From positions 310,001-374,000 of the forward strand of contig NZ_FZNS01000006.1 of assembly GCF_900188255.1 (NCBI RefSeq): 64,000 nt of DNA, in the 5' to 3' direction. This DNA comes from Hymenobacter mucosus (GTDB taxonomy: Bacteria > Bacteroidota > Bacteroidia > Cytophagales > Hymenobacteraceae). The translations under genes and the position numbers were made by a program. How positions within the stretch are numbered: position 1 is the first letter of the stretch; every line of letters starts with the position of its first letter. This document shows, piece by piece, positions 1 to 8,155 of the stretch. The notes beneath the pieces were generated by a model. That model did no database searches and had not been told where the DNA came from. It saw only the letters and a list, made by a program, of their open reading frames with translations.

Positions 1-469
1 CGGCGCCGTTGTAGGCTGCAACGCCCAGGTCTTCAAACGTCCTGGCAGCCATAAGCACGGCGGTACGGTCGTTGAAATTGATGGCCGAAAAATCAGGCTC
101 TAGCGCTTTAATAGCATTAGAGCCTAAAACCGTTTTGAAGAAGTCGGCGTGAGCTTTTTCGTGTAGGGCCAAATCGTCAAAGATCTGCTTCTCGGCGCTG
201 TTAGCTCCCTTGTAGTAGTCACCAGCCTGTACCCGGGCGTAGAAGGCCGCTTCTAGCTGCTCTAGAGCGTAGGCATAGTTTAATACACCGTTGTCGTCTC
301 TACCTACGTCAATGGTAGAGCCCATATCGTCGCTGTCATCATCACAGCCAGCTAGAAGCAGGCCGCCAAGGGCGAGGCCCGTGCTGGAGTAGCGCAAAAA
401 CGAACGGCGCGCTATAGGAGAAGAAGTTGCCTCCGCAGCTTCTTGGGGTGGGGAAAGGAGTTTGGTCAT
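1..469 (-). CDS. Ferritin-like domain lipoprotein with twin-arginine signal (3' end outside window)
   Basis: The first 156 codons read on the minus strand from an ATG at 467-469; the gene runs off the left edge. The N-terminus carries a twin-arginine motif (ARRSFLR, about residues 20-26), a hydrophobic stretch and a lipobox ending LLAGC, followed by an Asp-rich linker, so Tat export and lipidation are likely. From about residue 60 it reads YALEQLEAAFY and later LALHEKAHADFF, with Glu and His spaced as in the di-iron four-helix ferritin-like domains common in environmental Bacteroidota. The role of these exported proteins is not established; iron or oxidative-stress handling is an inference. 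The next gene, recX, is divergent. Confidence 0.8.
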   Translation of the reverse strand, partial: MTKLLSPPQEAAEATSSPIARRSFLRYSSTGLALGGLLLAGCDDDSDDMGSTIDVGRDDNGVLNYAYALEQLEAAFYARVQAGDYYKGANSAEKQIFDDLALHEKAHADFFKTVLGSNAIKALEPDFSAINFNDRTAVLMAARTFEDLGVAAYNGA

Positions 470-708
470 AGCGCTATGTAGATGCTAGTGGAACATGCCT
501 CGTTGTACGCCTGCCCTGGCAGCCCCGCCCAGCTTATAAGGATAAATACGTGTTAATACCCCATATAATCAGTACTTAATCGGATGTTCTAATTAGCTTA
601 CTGTTAAGCTTATACAATGCTAGAGCTAGGAAGAGCGCTCTGTTCGAACGTTTACTAGCCGGTATGCGTCGTGTAGTACTAGCTTAGAATTGTCTATTTT
701 CCCCAAGC

Positions 709-1203
709 ATGATTCAGCCCAAAAAGAAGTTCTACACCCCCGCCGAGGCACTGCAAAAAATTCTGGCTTACTGTACTTACCAAGAGCGCACGCACAAAGA
801 GGTAGAAGCCAAACTGCGTGAGTATGGTCTTGATGAAGATGAGGCGGGCGAAATCATCATCCGGCTCGGCCGCGAGAATTTTCTTGACGAGGAGCGTTAC
901 GCCAAAAGCTTCGTGCGTGGCCACGTGCGCCAAAAGAAGTGGGGCCGTCGTCGGATCCAGCAGGAACTGAAGCAGAAAGGGTTGTCAGACTACTGCATCA
1001 AAGCAGGTATGAAGGAAATCGACGGCGACGAATACTACCAAAACCTGGTAGACCTATTGGAGAAGAAAGACCGCCAAGAAAAGGAGAGTCACCCTAGCAA
1101 GCGCCGCCAGAAATTGCAGCTATTCCTGACCGCAAAGGGCTACGAGCAAGACCTGATTCGGATAGCGCTAGAAGATCTGGGGAAAGCACCCGAGGAAGAA
1201 TAA
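709..1203 (+). CDS. recX: RecX family regulatory protein
   Basis: 164 residues, within the usual RecX range. RecX binds RecA filaments in the cytoplasm and modulates recombination and the SOS response. The diagnostic three-helix repeats are visible: LAYCTYQERTHKEVEAKL near residues 20-37, then ENFLDEERYAKSFVRG and KKWGRRRIQQELKQKGL around residues 62-97. The ATG at 709 follows an AT-rich leader without a clear Shine-Dalgarno site, as is normal in this phylum. It stands alone, not next to recA, and converges with the DUF4230 gene. Confidence 0.9.
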   Translation: MIQPKKKFYTPAEALQKILAYCTYQERTHKEVEAKLREYGLDEDEAGEIIIRLGRENFLDEERYAKSFVRGHVRQKKWGRRRIQQELKQKGLSDYCIKAGMKEIDGDEYYQNLVDLLEKKDRQEKESHPSKRRQKLQLFLTAKGYEQDLIRIALEDLGKAPEEE

Positions 1204-1267
1204 GAGGTGTAGTTGCTACTTTCCCCTGAAAGCAGGCGTACCACGGCCCACAACCACGCGTGCCTCT

Positions 1268-1903
1268 TTACCTGCGGGCGGGGCGCACCGGGTTTTGCAT
1301 CTGACGAGTTAGTATTACCCGGCGGCCCGTCATGGTTTCCAGCATGGGCTTAAGAATTTTCTCAGCATTCTGCTCAGTTTGAGCTAAGATGCCTGACTGC
1401 AGGGCTGCCTGTCGTACGTTTTGCTCAGCGTACTTGTAGCCAGCATCCACTAGTTCAGCATCCTGAAAAAAGCCGTTTTCTACGCTATACACGCGGCTTT
1501 GTGAGTGATCAACTTGCCAGGTGCACAACTCTGGTGCTGGCAGGGCGAGGCGTACTATGGAGTCGCCTTCTAGCACTACATCCTGGGGCCGCACTTTGCG
1601 CAGGTCGAGGCAGCCCACAGCGTCGCCGGCTACAATGAGGGCAACTTTCGCATCGGGCAGGAAGCGGTACGTGCTTTTCTTGTACTCCACTACATCCTTG
1701 AAATGGTAGCGCACCAGTTCTAGCCGGCCCAAGTCCTCTACTTTTTCGAGTACCGTATTATGGGTCACAGTAACGCGCGGTTTCGGATCCAAGGGGTTTT
1801 CGAAGGTAGAGAGGGCAGGACGAACCTTTGTCCAGAGAAACCAACCTAGACCCAGTAAAAAGGCAAGGGGCAATAGGCGGCGAAGTAGGCGGGCAAGGGG
1901 CAT
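1268..1903 (-). CDS. DUF4230 family membrane-anchored protein
   Basis: 211 residues from the ATG at 1903; I prefer this to an in-frame ATG at 1936 because it puts the basic residues and the hydrophobic segment (LLPLAFLLGLGWFLW) right at the N-terminus. The rest is a soluble domain with an FKDVVEYKKSTYRF segment, a VAGDAVGCLDL core and a C-terminal helical part ending in VILTRQM. These match what I know of DUF4230 proteins, which are single-pass and of unknown function. It converges with recX across a 64-bp gap with no strong hairpin. Confidence 0.75.
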   Translation of the reverse strand: MPLARLLRRLLPLAFLLGLGWFLWTKVRPALSTFENPLDPKPRVTVTHNTVLEKVEDLGRLELVRYHFKDVVEYKKSTYRFLPDAKVALIVAGDAVGCLDLRKVRPQDVVLEGDSIVRLALPAPELCTWQVDHSQSRVYSVENGFFQDAELVDAGYKYAEQNVRQAALQSGILAQTEQNAEKILKPMLETMTGRRVILTRQMQNPVRPARR

Positions 1904-2037
1904 AGCAGAGGAAACAGAACAGCAGAGTCTATGCACAACGTACGGGCCGGCGCCAATAGGGGTGCGTAGTCAGGGCAAGCAAGCGCCTTGGTACGGATAG
2001 ATGGCAAACCTTTTTGCCTCTACCTTTACCCTACCGT

Positions 2038-3249
2038 ATGCCTGCTCCCTCCCCACTGACTATGTCTTCTGCTAGCGCGCCACTACCCGCTTCAACTGCG
2101 CCCGGTCCGGCATGGCTGCAACGTTGGCACGGTTGGCTACTAGTGGGAGTATGGGTGTTAGTACAGCTTTCGTTGCTGTGGCAGCATCACGGCCCCAGGT
2201 ACGTGAATGATAGTGGGCGCTACTTGGCCTACGGTACGCGCATTGCGCAGGAGTGGCACTTTGAGCACGACCACAACCTTCGCTACGTTGGCTACCCTTT
2301 GTTTATTAGCCTATGGATAAAGGTAGGGGCCGACCGGTGGGGAATTGTGCTGGGGCAAATGGCGGTGAGTGGCTTAGCTGCTTGGGCTTTCTATGCCGCA
2401 CTACGCCAACTCACGCCCGACCGTACCGACTGGCGACCGGCAGCACTTGCCACCGCCGCTCTGATAGGCTGGCGTGATGTGCAGCAGTTCAACGTGTATA
2501 TCCTAACAGAGTCCTTATTCTGTAGCTTAGCCATTTTGGCTTTCTGGGCCTTGGTGCGGGCCCGAGAGAGAGGAGCGTGGGGGTGGGTACTCCTTGGCGT
2601 GGTAGCAATACTAGCGGGCATCGAGCGGCCTAATGGGTTTGTAGTGGCGGGCGCAAGTGGTGTGGCGGCCTTGGTAGCGTTGCGCCAACGGCCTGATAGG
2701 CGGGCATACCGCCGGGCATGGTTAGCTATTGGGGTGCTGTCTCCACTGCTTTGGGTAGTGCTGAACAAGCTCTTGCTAACCTTCACGCTGGTAGAGACTT
2801 ACTTGCGAGGTGAAATTATTTATGGGTATACGCCGTGGGTAGTAGAACCCACCGAGCCCCTTATGTTGCCACCGGCTAGCCTGGCGCCAGTCATACGATT
2901 AGCTTACTTCATTCTCGGCAATCCGGTGTACTTCGCCAAGCTCGCGTTATTGAAGGGCCTGTTGTTTATCAGCTATGTCAAGAGCTACTACTCCTGGTTT
3001 CATATCGTGATGATAGTAGTCTTTATCTATCCATGCTATTGGATGGCCTGGCGCGGAAGCCAAGTGGCCGCCGTGTGGCTGCCGGTGCGCGTGTTTCTAG
3101 TAAGTGTTATTCTACTACAGGGCCTGATTGTGATGATGACAGTAGAAGACTGGGATGTACGGTTTCTACTACCGGTTCTGCCCTGCACATTTGCATTGGC
3201 TGGGATAGGCATTGCCAACACCCCAATCTTTACCCGAAAAGGCCAGTAA
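2038..3249 (+). CDS. Multi-pass membrane protein, GT-C/PMT-like glycosyltransferase fold
   Basis: About 403 residues from the ATG at 2038; ATG 2062 is also possible, and a TTG at 2014 is unlikely. After one N-terminal membrane segment comes a loop with VNDSGRYLAYG and YVGYPLF, then six to eight further hydrophobic segments and a conserved-looking GIERPNGF. An acidic first loop followed by many membrane helices is the layout of GT-C transferases that use lipid-linked sugars (mannosyltransferase or RgtA-like). The substrate cannot be read from sequence. A near-consensus TACCTTTA box lies at 2020-2027. It converges with the next gene. Confidence 0.55.
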   Translation: MPAPSPLTMSSASAPLPASTAPGPAWLQRWHGWLLVGVWVLVQLSLLWQHHGPRYVNDSGRYLAYGTRIAQEWHFEHDHNLRYVGYPLFISLWIKVGADRWGIVLGQMAVSGLAAWAFYAALRQLTPDRTDWRPAALATAALIGWRDVQQFNVYILTESLFCSLAILAFWALVRARERGAWGWVLLGVVAILAGIERPNGFVVAGASGVAALVALRQRPDRRAYRRAWLAIGVLSPLLWVVLNKLLLTFTLVETYLRGEIIYGYTPWVVEPTEPLMLPPASLAPVIRLAYFILGNPVYFAKLALLKGLLFISYVKSYYSWFHIVMIVVFIYPCYWMAWRGSQVAAVWLPVRVFLVSVILLQGLIVMMTVEDWDVRFLLPVLPCTFALAGIGIANTPIFTRKGQ

Positions 3250-3309
3250 GTAACAGCCTTTATACTCCTGCCCTAATGTTAAGGGTAGACCAAGCTGATG
3301 GATACGTTG

Positions 3310-4215
3310 CTACACGCCAAGTGGAACTATTGCTCCAAAGCCAGCCCAAGCTTGTAGTCCCCCCGTGTGCACTGCTACCACTGTGCTACTGGGTTGGAAG
3401 TATCCTTGCTCTAACAAATCTAGAATGCCTACCATCATTTTGCTGGTGTAAATGGGGTCGAGCAAAATGCCATGCCGTTGCTGAAACTCGACAATGAACT
3501 GCCGCAAAGCAGGTGAAAGACGAGCGTAGCCACCGCCGTGGTAGGCCGTCTGTAGCTCCCAGTTGGTGTAGGTGTAGCCAGTAGCGTGTTGAGTTAAGCT
3601 ATGAATATCCGCGCGCAGAAAATCAGCTCCTTTTAGAGCCGCAAATCCTACGGCGTAGTGCTGATGGTGCAAGCCCGTTAGCAAGCCCGCAAGGGTGCCG
3701 CCAGTTCCACAGGCCACGCACAGGTAGTCAAACGCAGTCTGGGTTTGAAGTTCAGCTACCAGTTCGGCGCATCCGGGAAGGGCCAGTGCGTTGGAGCCTC
3801 CCTCTGGGATTACGTAGGCTGGGCCAGTTTCTCTCAACAACGCCTCCAGCACGTGCGGCTCTTGCTTACGGCGGTAGGTGGCTCGGTCCATAAACCGAAG
3901 CGCCATGCCATCGGCCGCCGCTCGGGCGAGGGTAGGGTTGGGGGGAACCGCTGCTAGTTCGTCTCCCCGCACAACCCCAATGGTACGTAGCCCAGTAAGG
4001 CGGCCCGCGGTAGCTACGGCGGCCAAGTGGTTGGAGTAGGCCCCTCCAAAGGTTAGCACAGTGTCGTAGCCCAGGCGGCGGGCCTCCTGAAGGTTGTACT
4101 TAAGCTTACGCCACTTGTTGCCGGGTAGTTCTGGGTGCGTTAGGTCGTCGCGCAGCAGAAGTAAGCGCACTCCTGCGCGCTGGGCAGCTGGCTCATTGAG
4201 GGGCTGCAGAAGCAT
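3310..4215 (-). CDS. PLP-dependent 1-aminocyclopropane-1-carboxylate deaminase / D-cysteine desulfhydrase family
   Basis: 301 residues. The N-terminal part has LRDDLTHPELPGNKWRKLKYNL, where the Lys of the GNKWRKLKY segment is the expected PLP Schiff-base residue, followed by LTFGGAYSNHLAAVA, the phosphate/substrate loop of the tryptophan-synthase-beta fold. A glycine-rich CGTGGTLAGLLTGL segment lies near residue 170. The family includes ACC deaminase and D-cysteine desulfhydrase; sequence alone does not decide, though in non-plant-associated bacteria D-cysteine desulfhydration is more usual. It is separated by about 160 bp from the upstream yfhO-like gene on the same strand. Confidence 0.85.
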   Translation of the reverse strand: MLLQPLNEPAAQRAGVRLLLLRDDLTHPELPGNKWRKLKYNLQEARRLGYDTVLTFGGAYSNHLAAVATAGRLTGLRTIGVVRGDELAAVPPNPTLARAAADGMALRFMDRATYRRKQEPHVLEALLRETGPAYVIPEGGSNALALPGCAELVAELQTQTAFDYLCVACGTGGTLAGLLTGLHHQHYAVGFAALKGADFLRADIHSLTQHATGYTYTNWELQTAYHGGGYARLSPALRQFIVEFQQRHGILLDPIYTSKMMVGILDLLEQGYFQPSSTVVAVHTGGLQAWAGFGAIVPLGV

Positions 4216-4374
4216 GATAAAGCTATAGTATTAAAGAAGTACAACGTACTACGTCTTAGTACTTCTGAAAAGTAGCGAGGGGTTGAAAGTACAAAGCCCC
4301 AGGAAAAGGTACGCCGCAAAAAGCAGTCAGTACGCTCTTCCTAGGACTTTGCAGAAGCAGGTTAACCAATAGGG

Positions 4375-6954
4375 TTAGGCCGCTAGTAAGGTGTCCTGCA
4401 CCGTATGAGGTTCTGGGCGATGCTTCAGGGCGTAGTAGAGAGCCCCCACTAGCACGAGTAGCAGCAGAATAGAAGATACCATAGAAACCGTGTTGCCGAT
4501 GGCATATTGCGTAGGCTCGAAACGGAACTCAATGGTATGGGTACCGGCCGGTACTTGCATGGCCCGCAGCACATAGTTTGCCCGCACATGGGGCACCTGC
4601 TTGCCATCTAGGTAGGCGTTCCAGCCATCCTTGTAGTATATCTCCGAGAATACCACAAAGCCATCTTGGGCGGCATTGGCGCGGTACGTTAGCTTATCAG
4701 GCTCGTAGGCGGTAAGGGCAATGGTAGAGCCTGACGCCGAATAGGCTGTCTTTTCAAGCGGAAACTTAGAGGCATCTACCACCGCAGCCGTAGCAGGCGT
4801 CAGGGTACTAAGGGCTTTAATTTCTTCGTCGGGGTTTTGCACCTTTTGCACCTCGCTCACAAACCAGGCATTGCCCAAGGCGCCGGGGTTGCGCTGCACT
4901 TGTTCCGGCTGCTGGGTTTGCGGGTTGGCGGGCACAATGACGTAGCGGGCATTGAGCATGTTGAGCACGCCGGCATTGCCTTGGCTGAGTTGACGCTCAA
5001 TCAGATCTTGATAGCGGCGCAGTTTGGCCCCGTGGTACCCGCCAATACTCTTATGGTAGTAAGACGTATTAGCTTCGTTAAAGGGGTTGTTCAAGTTGTA
5101 CACCCGGTAGCTCAGGTCCTTGTCCTGCAGGATCTGCTGGTCGAGAGCGGTAGGGGTGAATTGCTCGGCAATGGTTTCACGTTGGAAGTTGCCATCATTG
5201 AGGTAGCGCTTATCTACTCCCCACAGGTCTACTAAGGTAAGCAAGCCTACAAGCGCGGCCGCCGTGCTAGTAGAGAGTTTGCGCCGCAGAAAAAACCACA
5301 GAACCCCACCCGTTAGAGCAACAAAAATGAGGGAGCGGAACACGTCGGTGCGCATCAAAGAGGCACGGTCGGCGCGCAGTGCATCAAGCGGGAAGCCCTG
5401 CTGCTGAAGCTGGGCATCAATGGGCGCCGCAAAGTCGGATACCATGCCGGCCAAGAATGCCAAGGCGCAAATACCCACCGTGATATACAGCGCACGCAGT
5501 ACCTGCTGCTTGAGGGTAGCTGTTTCGGCGTCGTCGGTAGGCTGGGCCGTGAGGGCCGCCAGGCTGGGGTGGACACTGCCAGGCACGGCTGGCGCAGCAG
5601 CCCGGCCCCGTAGCACGCGCGCTAACGCCAGAACTGCCAACAGAGGCATAGCCAGCTGCGCTATAACCAAGGCCATACTCACGGAGCGGAACTTGTTGTA
5701 CCCGGGGAAGTAGTCAAACATCAGGTTGTTGAACACCCCAAAGTTTTTGCCCCAGGCCAGTACAATCGACAAAATGGTGCCCACTAGCAACCAGATTCGG
5801 GTACGCCGGTCGGCTACCAGCAAGCCTAGCACAAATAGAAAGCACACTACGGCACCCACGTACACGGGCCCACTAGTAACGGGTTGGTCGCCCCAGTACA
5901 GGGGCATCTGGGCTAGGTAGTCGGTTAGCTGCACGGGCGGGACGCCAGCCGCAGCCAAGGCCTTCCCAGTTTCCGATGATTCGCTGAGTTTGCCTTGCGA
6001 GGCACCACCGTAGAAGTTGGGCACCAGCAGGGTAATAGTTTCGCCCACGCCATAGCTCCAGCCAAAAGCGTAATCCCGGTCCAGACCAGAGCCTACCGCA
6101 TCTTCGGCCGCCGGTGCCGGCTGACCTGGGGCAGTAGGAGCCGGCGTTGTCAGCTCCGACTTGCCACGGATGCTGTACTTGCCGTATTCTAAGGTAGTAT
6201 ATAGGCGGCCAAAGCTGACGCCTACGGCCAGCAGGGCCCCTACGCCCAGGATAGCAGTGCGGGTTAAGAAGTCAGCCAACCGCTTTTCGCGCAACGCAAA
6301 AACCAGCTCTACCACCCCAAACACCAGTACCAGCAACAGCAGGTAGTAAGTGATTTGCAAGTGGTTGGAGCGCACGTTCATGGTAAGCCCCAGGGTAAAC
6401 AAGGCTGCTCCTAGCCACCGGTTGCGCCGAAATGCTACCAGCAATCCGCCGAGTACCAGCGGCGCATACGCCAAGGCTAAGCTTTTGGTATTGTGGCCCG
6501 CCGCCAAAATGACCAGGTTGTAGCTAGTGAAACCTAGTGCTACTGCACCCACCACGGCAATCAGCGGGCGGATACCTAGCGCTATGAACAGCACGTAGCC
6601 GCACAACAACGCTAAGAATAAGTTGGCTACTACTGCCGGCAAGCCCAGTGTAAATAGGCTGTGCAGGTAGCCACTCATGTCGCCGGGGAAGCGGGTACTG
6701 ATGAGGTAGGTAGGCATCCCCGAGAACATGGAGTTTGTCCAGAGGGCTTCGTGGCCGGTTTTGGCCCGCCACTCGGCTGCCTCGTGGGCACCTCCATTAA
6801 ACTGCACGATGTCGTGCTGGGCCAAGGTCTTTCCATCAAAAAGGATGGGGGAAAAGTACACGGCGGCCAGCACCAGGAAAAACACAACGGCTAGCAGGTG
6901 CGGTAGCACCCGCCGCCACAGCGGCACAGTGGCCGGACGGGAAATAGTGGTCAT
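4375..6954 (-). CDS. YfhO family membrane protein
   Basis: 859 residues from the ATG at 6954; an in-frame start at 7005 would add a Gly/Arg-rich stretch with no membrane logic. Near the N-terminus is LLAVVFFLVLAAVYFSPILFDGKTL followed by AQHDIVQFNGGAHEAAEWR and the motif SMFSGMPTYL, all characteristic of YfhO proteins. About a dozen membrane helices follow, then a periplasmic C-terminal domain (FSEIYYKDGWNAYLDGK) and one last helix. Family members are GT-C-like and have been linked to glycosylation of envelope polymers in Gram-positives; the Bacteroidota role is not known to me. The stop is followed by an AT-rich gap before the deaminase gene. Confidence 0.85.
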   Translation of the reverse strand: MTTISRPATVPLWRRVLPHLLAVVFFLVLAAVYFSPILFDGKTLAQHDIVQFNGGAHEAAEWRAKTGHEALWTNSMFSGMPTYLISTRFPGDMSGYLHSLFTLGLPAVVANLFLALLCGYVLFIALGIRPLIAVVGAVALGFTSYNLVILAAGHNTKSLALAYAPLVLGGLLVAFRRNRWLGAALFTLGLTMNVRSNHLQITYYLLLLVLVFGVVELVFALREKRLADFLTRTAILGVGALLAVGVSFGRLYTTLEYGKYSIRGKSELTTPAPTAPGQPAPAAEDAVGSGLDRDYAFGWSYGVGETITLLVPNFYGGASQGKLSESSETGKALAAAGVPPVQLTDYLAQMPLYWGDQPVTSGPVYVGAVVCFLFVLGLLVADRRTRIWLLVGTILSIVLAWGKNFGVFNNLMFDYFPGYNKFRSVSMALVIAQLAMPLLAVLALARVLRGRAAAPAVPGSVHPSLAALTAQPTDDAETATLKQQVLRALYITVGICALAFLAGMVSDFAAPIDAQLQQQGFPLDALRADRASLMRTDVFRSLIFVALTGGVLWFFLRRKLSTSTAAALVGLLTLVDLWGVDKRYLNDGNFQRETIAEQFTPTALDQQILQDKDLSYRVYNLNNPFNEANTSYYHKSIGGYHGAKLRRYQDLIERQLSQGNAGVLNMLNARYVIVPANPQTQQPEQVQRNPGALGNAWFVSEVQKVQNPDEEIKALSTLTPATAAVVDASKFPLEKTAYSASGSTIALTAYEPDKLTYRANAAQDGFVVFSEIYYKDGWNAYLDGKQVPHVRANYVLRAMQVPAGTHTIEFRFEPTQYAIGNTVSMVSSILLLLVLVGALYYALKHRPEPHTVQDTLLAA

Positions 6955-7167
6955 TCGGCTTACAGAAAGTCGGAAAACTACTTGCCCGGCCCCTCGGCCC
7001 GGCAAAGCAGCCCGAAGGTAGCCGTTTTCAGGCTTTTCAAATCGGCTTATTCAACGAAATACCCATGCCCCTTGCTTGCAGCTGCACAGGTGGGGTGCGA
7101 ATTTCAACTAGTGGCCTAGGTGAGGTGGCATTGCATAATGGCGTAGCGGCAGGTGCCTTTAACCGCA

Positions 7168-8064
7168 TTAGCTGGTGGCCGGCTGCCGAAACCTGCTGTT
7201 GTAAAGAGCTACTGAAAACAGGATAACGCCATATGCAATCAGTTCGGGCGTCGTTGCTTGCTCGCCGAAGTAGAGAAATGCCAGTATAAAGCTGACCAGC
7301 GGGTTGATGTACATCCAAATGCCCACCGTGCCCGAGGGTAGCACATTGAGGGCGTACAAGTTCAGGAACAGCGGAATGATGGTGAAACCAATACTAAGTA
7401 CTGTTGTCACCGAAAGCAGGTGCGCGTCGCGGAAACCGGCTACTGGGTTGGCACCCAGCAGGGGCGCTAATGGCAGAATAACCAAGGCAGCCAAGCCCAG
7501 CTGCACCGTCAGCAGCACAAGGCGGTCGTAGCCCTGCAGGCGGCGCTGGCTGATGAGGTAGGCGGCATAGGTGAAGGCTACAACCAGGCTCAGTAGCAAC
7601 GTGCGAATATTGCCCGCGCCTAACAACAAGCAGCTAAGCGCGCTCAGCCCAATAGCCAGCCACTGATTGGTGCGCAGCTTTTCGCCCAGCACTGCGAAGC
7701 CTAACAAAGCTGTAAGAATAGGGCATACCAAATAAGCAAAAGAGCCCGCCTGCACACTCACTTGATTGATGACGTAAATGAACAGCAACCAGTTGGAGGT
7801 GAGCAGCAAGCCGCCAATCACCGTGCTGCTAGCTGCTTGACGCCGTTCGGTGGCGGGTGCTGCTCGCCACTGTTGCCACGTTGTCCGTACCGCATCGCGC
7901 CGAAAGATGCCGTGGATGAGTAGTAGGAACGTGAGGGAAAGCAGAATCCGGAAGAACAGAATTTGGCCGCTGGCATAGCCAGCCAACCACCGCAATGGAA
8001 TGGGGAAGAAGCCCCAAATAAGAAAGGCCGCAAGAGCGGCCAGGTGATGACGCGAAAGTTTCAC
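7168..8064 (-). CDS. rarD: EamA/RarD family transporter
   Basis: 298 residues with about ten hydrophobic helices in two EamA repeats. It opens with HLAALAAFLIWGFFPIPLRWLAGY and contains NWLLFIYVINQVSVQAGSFAYLVCPI, both typical of RarD proteins; the second repeat ends with GTVGIWMYINPLVSFILAFLYFGE. RarD proteins are inner-membrane drug/metabolite exporters of unknown substrate. A TACCTTTG promoter box on the minus strand lies 29 bp upstream of the start. It is divergent from murF-alr with only 91 bp between the two start codons. Confidence 0.85.
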   Translation of the reverse strand: MKLSRHHLAALAAFLIWGFFPIPLRWLAGYASGQILFFRILLSLTFLLLIHGIFRRDAVRTTWQQWRAAPATERRQAASSTVIGGLLLTSNWLLFIYVINQVSVQAGSFAYLVCPILTALLGFAVLGEKLRTNQWLAIGLSALSCLLLGAGNIRTLLLSLVVAFTYAAYLISQRRLQGYDRLVLLTVQLGLAALVILPLAPLLGANPVAGFRDAHLLSVTTVLSIGFTIIPLFLNLYALNVLPSGTVGIWMYINPLVSFILAFLYFGEQATTPELIAYGVILFSVALYNSRFRQPATS

Positions 8065-8092
8065 AATACAACTCGAAATGGCAATGAGCCCG

Positions 8093-8100
8093 CAAAGGTA
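8093..8100 (-). promoter_or_regulatory. TACCTTTG -7 box for the rarD-like gene
   Basis: CAAAGGTA on the plus strand is TACCTTTG on the minus strand, an exact match to the Bacteroidota TAnnTTTG -7 element. It sits 29 bp upstream of the ATG at 8064. I see no clear TTG -33 element at the usual spacing. Confidence 0.6.
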
Positions 8101-8140
8101 CGGTAGTCAATCCCAACTGTCGGAACTATCCGGGCTGCTG

Positions 8141-8148
8141 TACCTTTG
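8141..8148 (+). promoter_or_regulatory. TACCTTTG -7 box for murF-alr, almost touching the start codon
   Basis: Exact TAnnTTTG match ending only 7 bp before the ATG at 8156. Since the start site usually lies a few bases after this box, the transcript would begin at or just before the start codon, giving a nearly leaderless mRNA. It also argues against the in-frame ATG at 8078, which lies upstream of the box. No convincing -33 TTG is seen. Confidence 0.55.
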
Positions 8149-8155
8149 CGCCGCC

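Noticed and set aside
3033..3497. Open frame of 154 codons overlapping two genes
   Set aside because: Out of frame with the GT-C-like gene at its start and antisense to the deaminase at its end; no domain signal.
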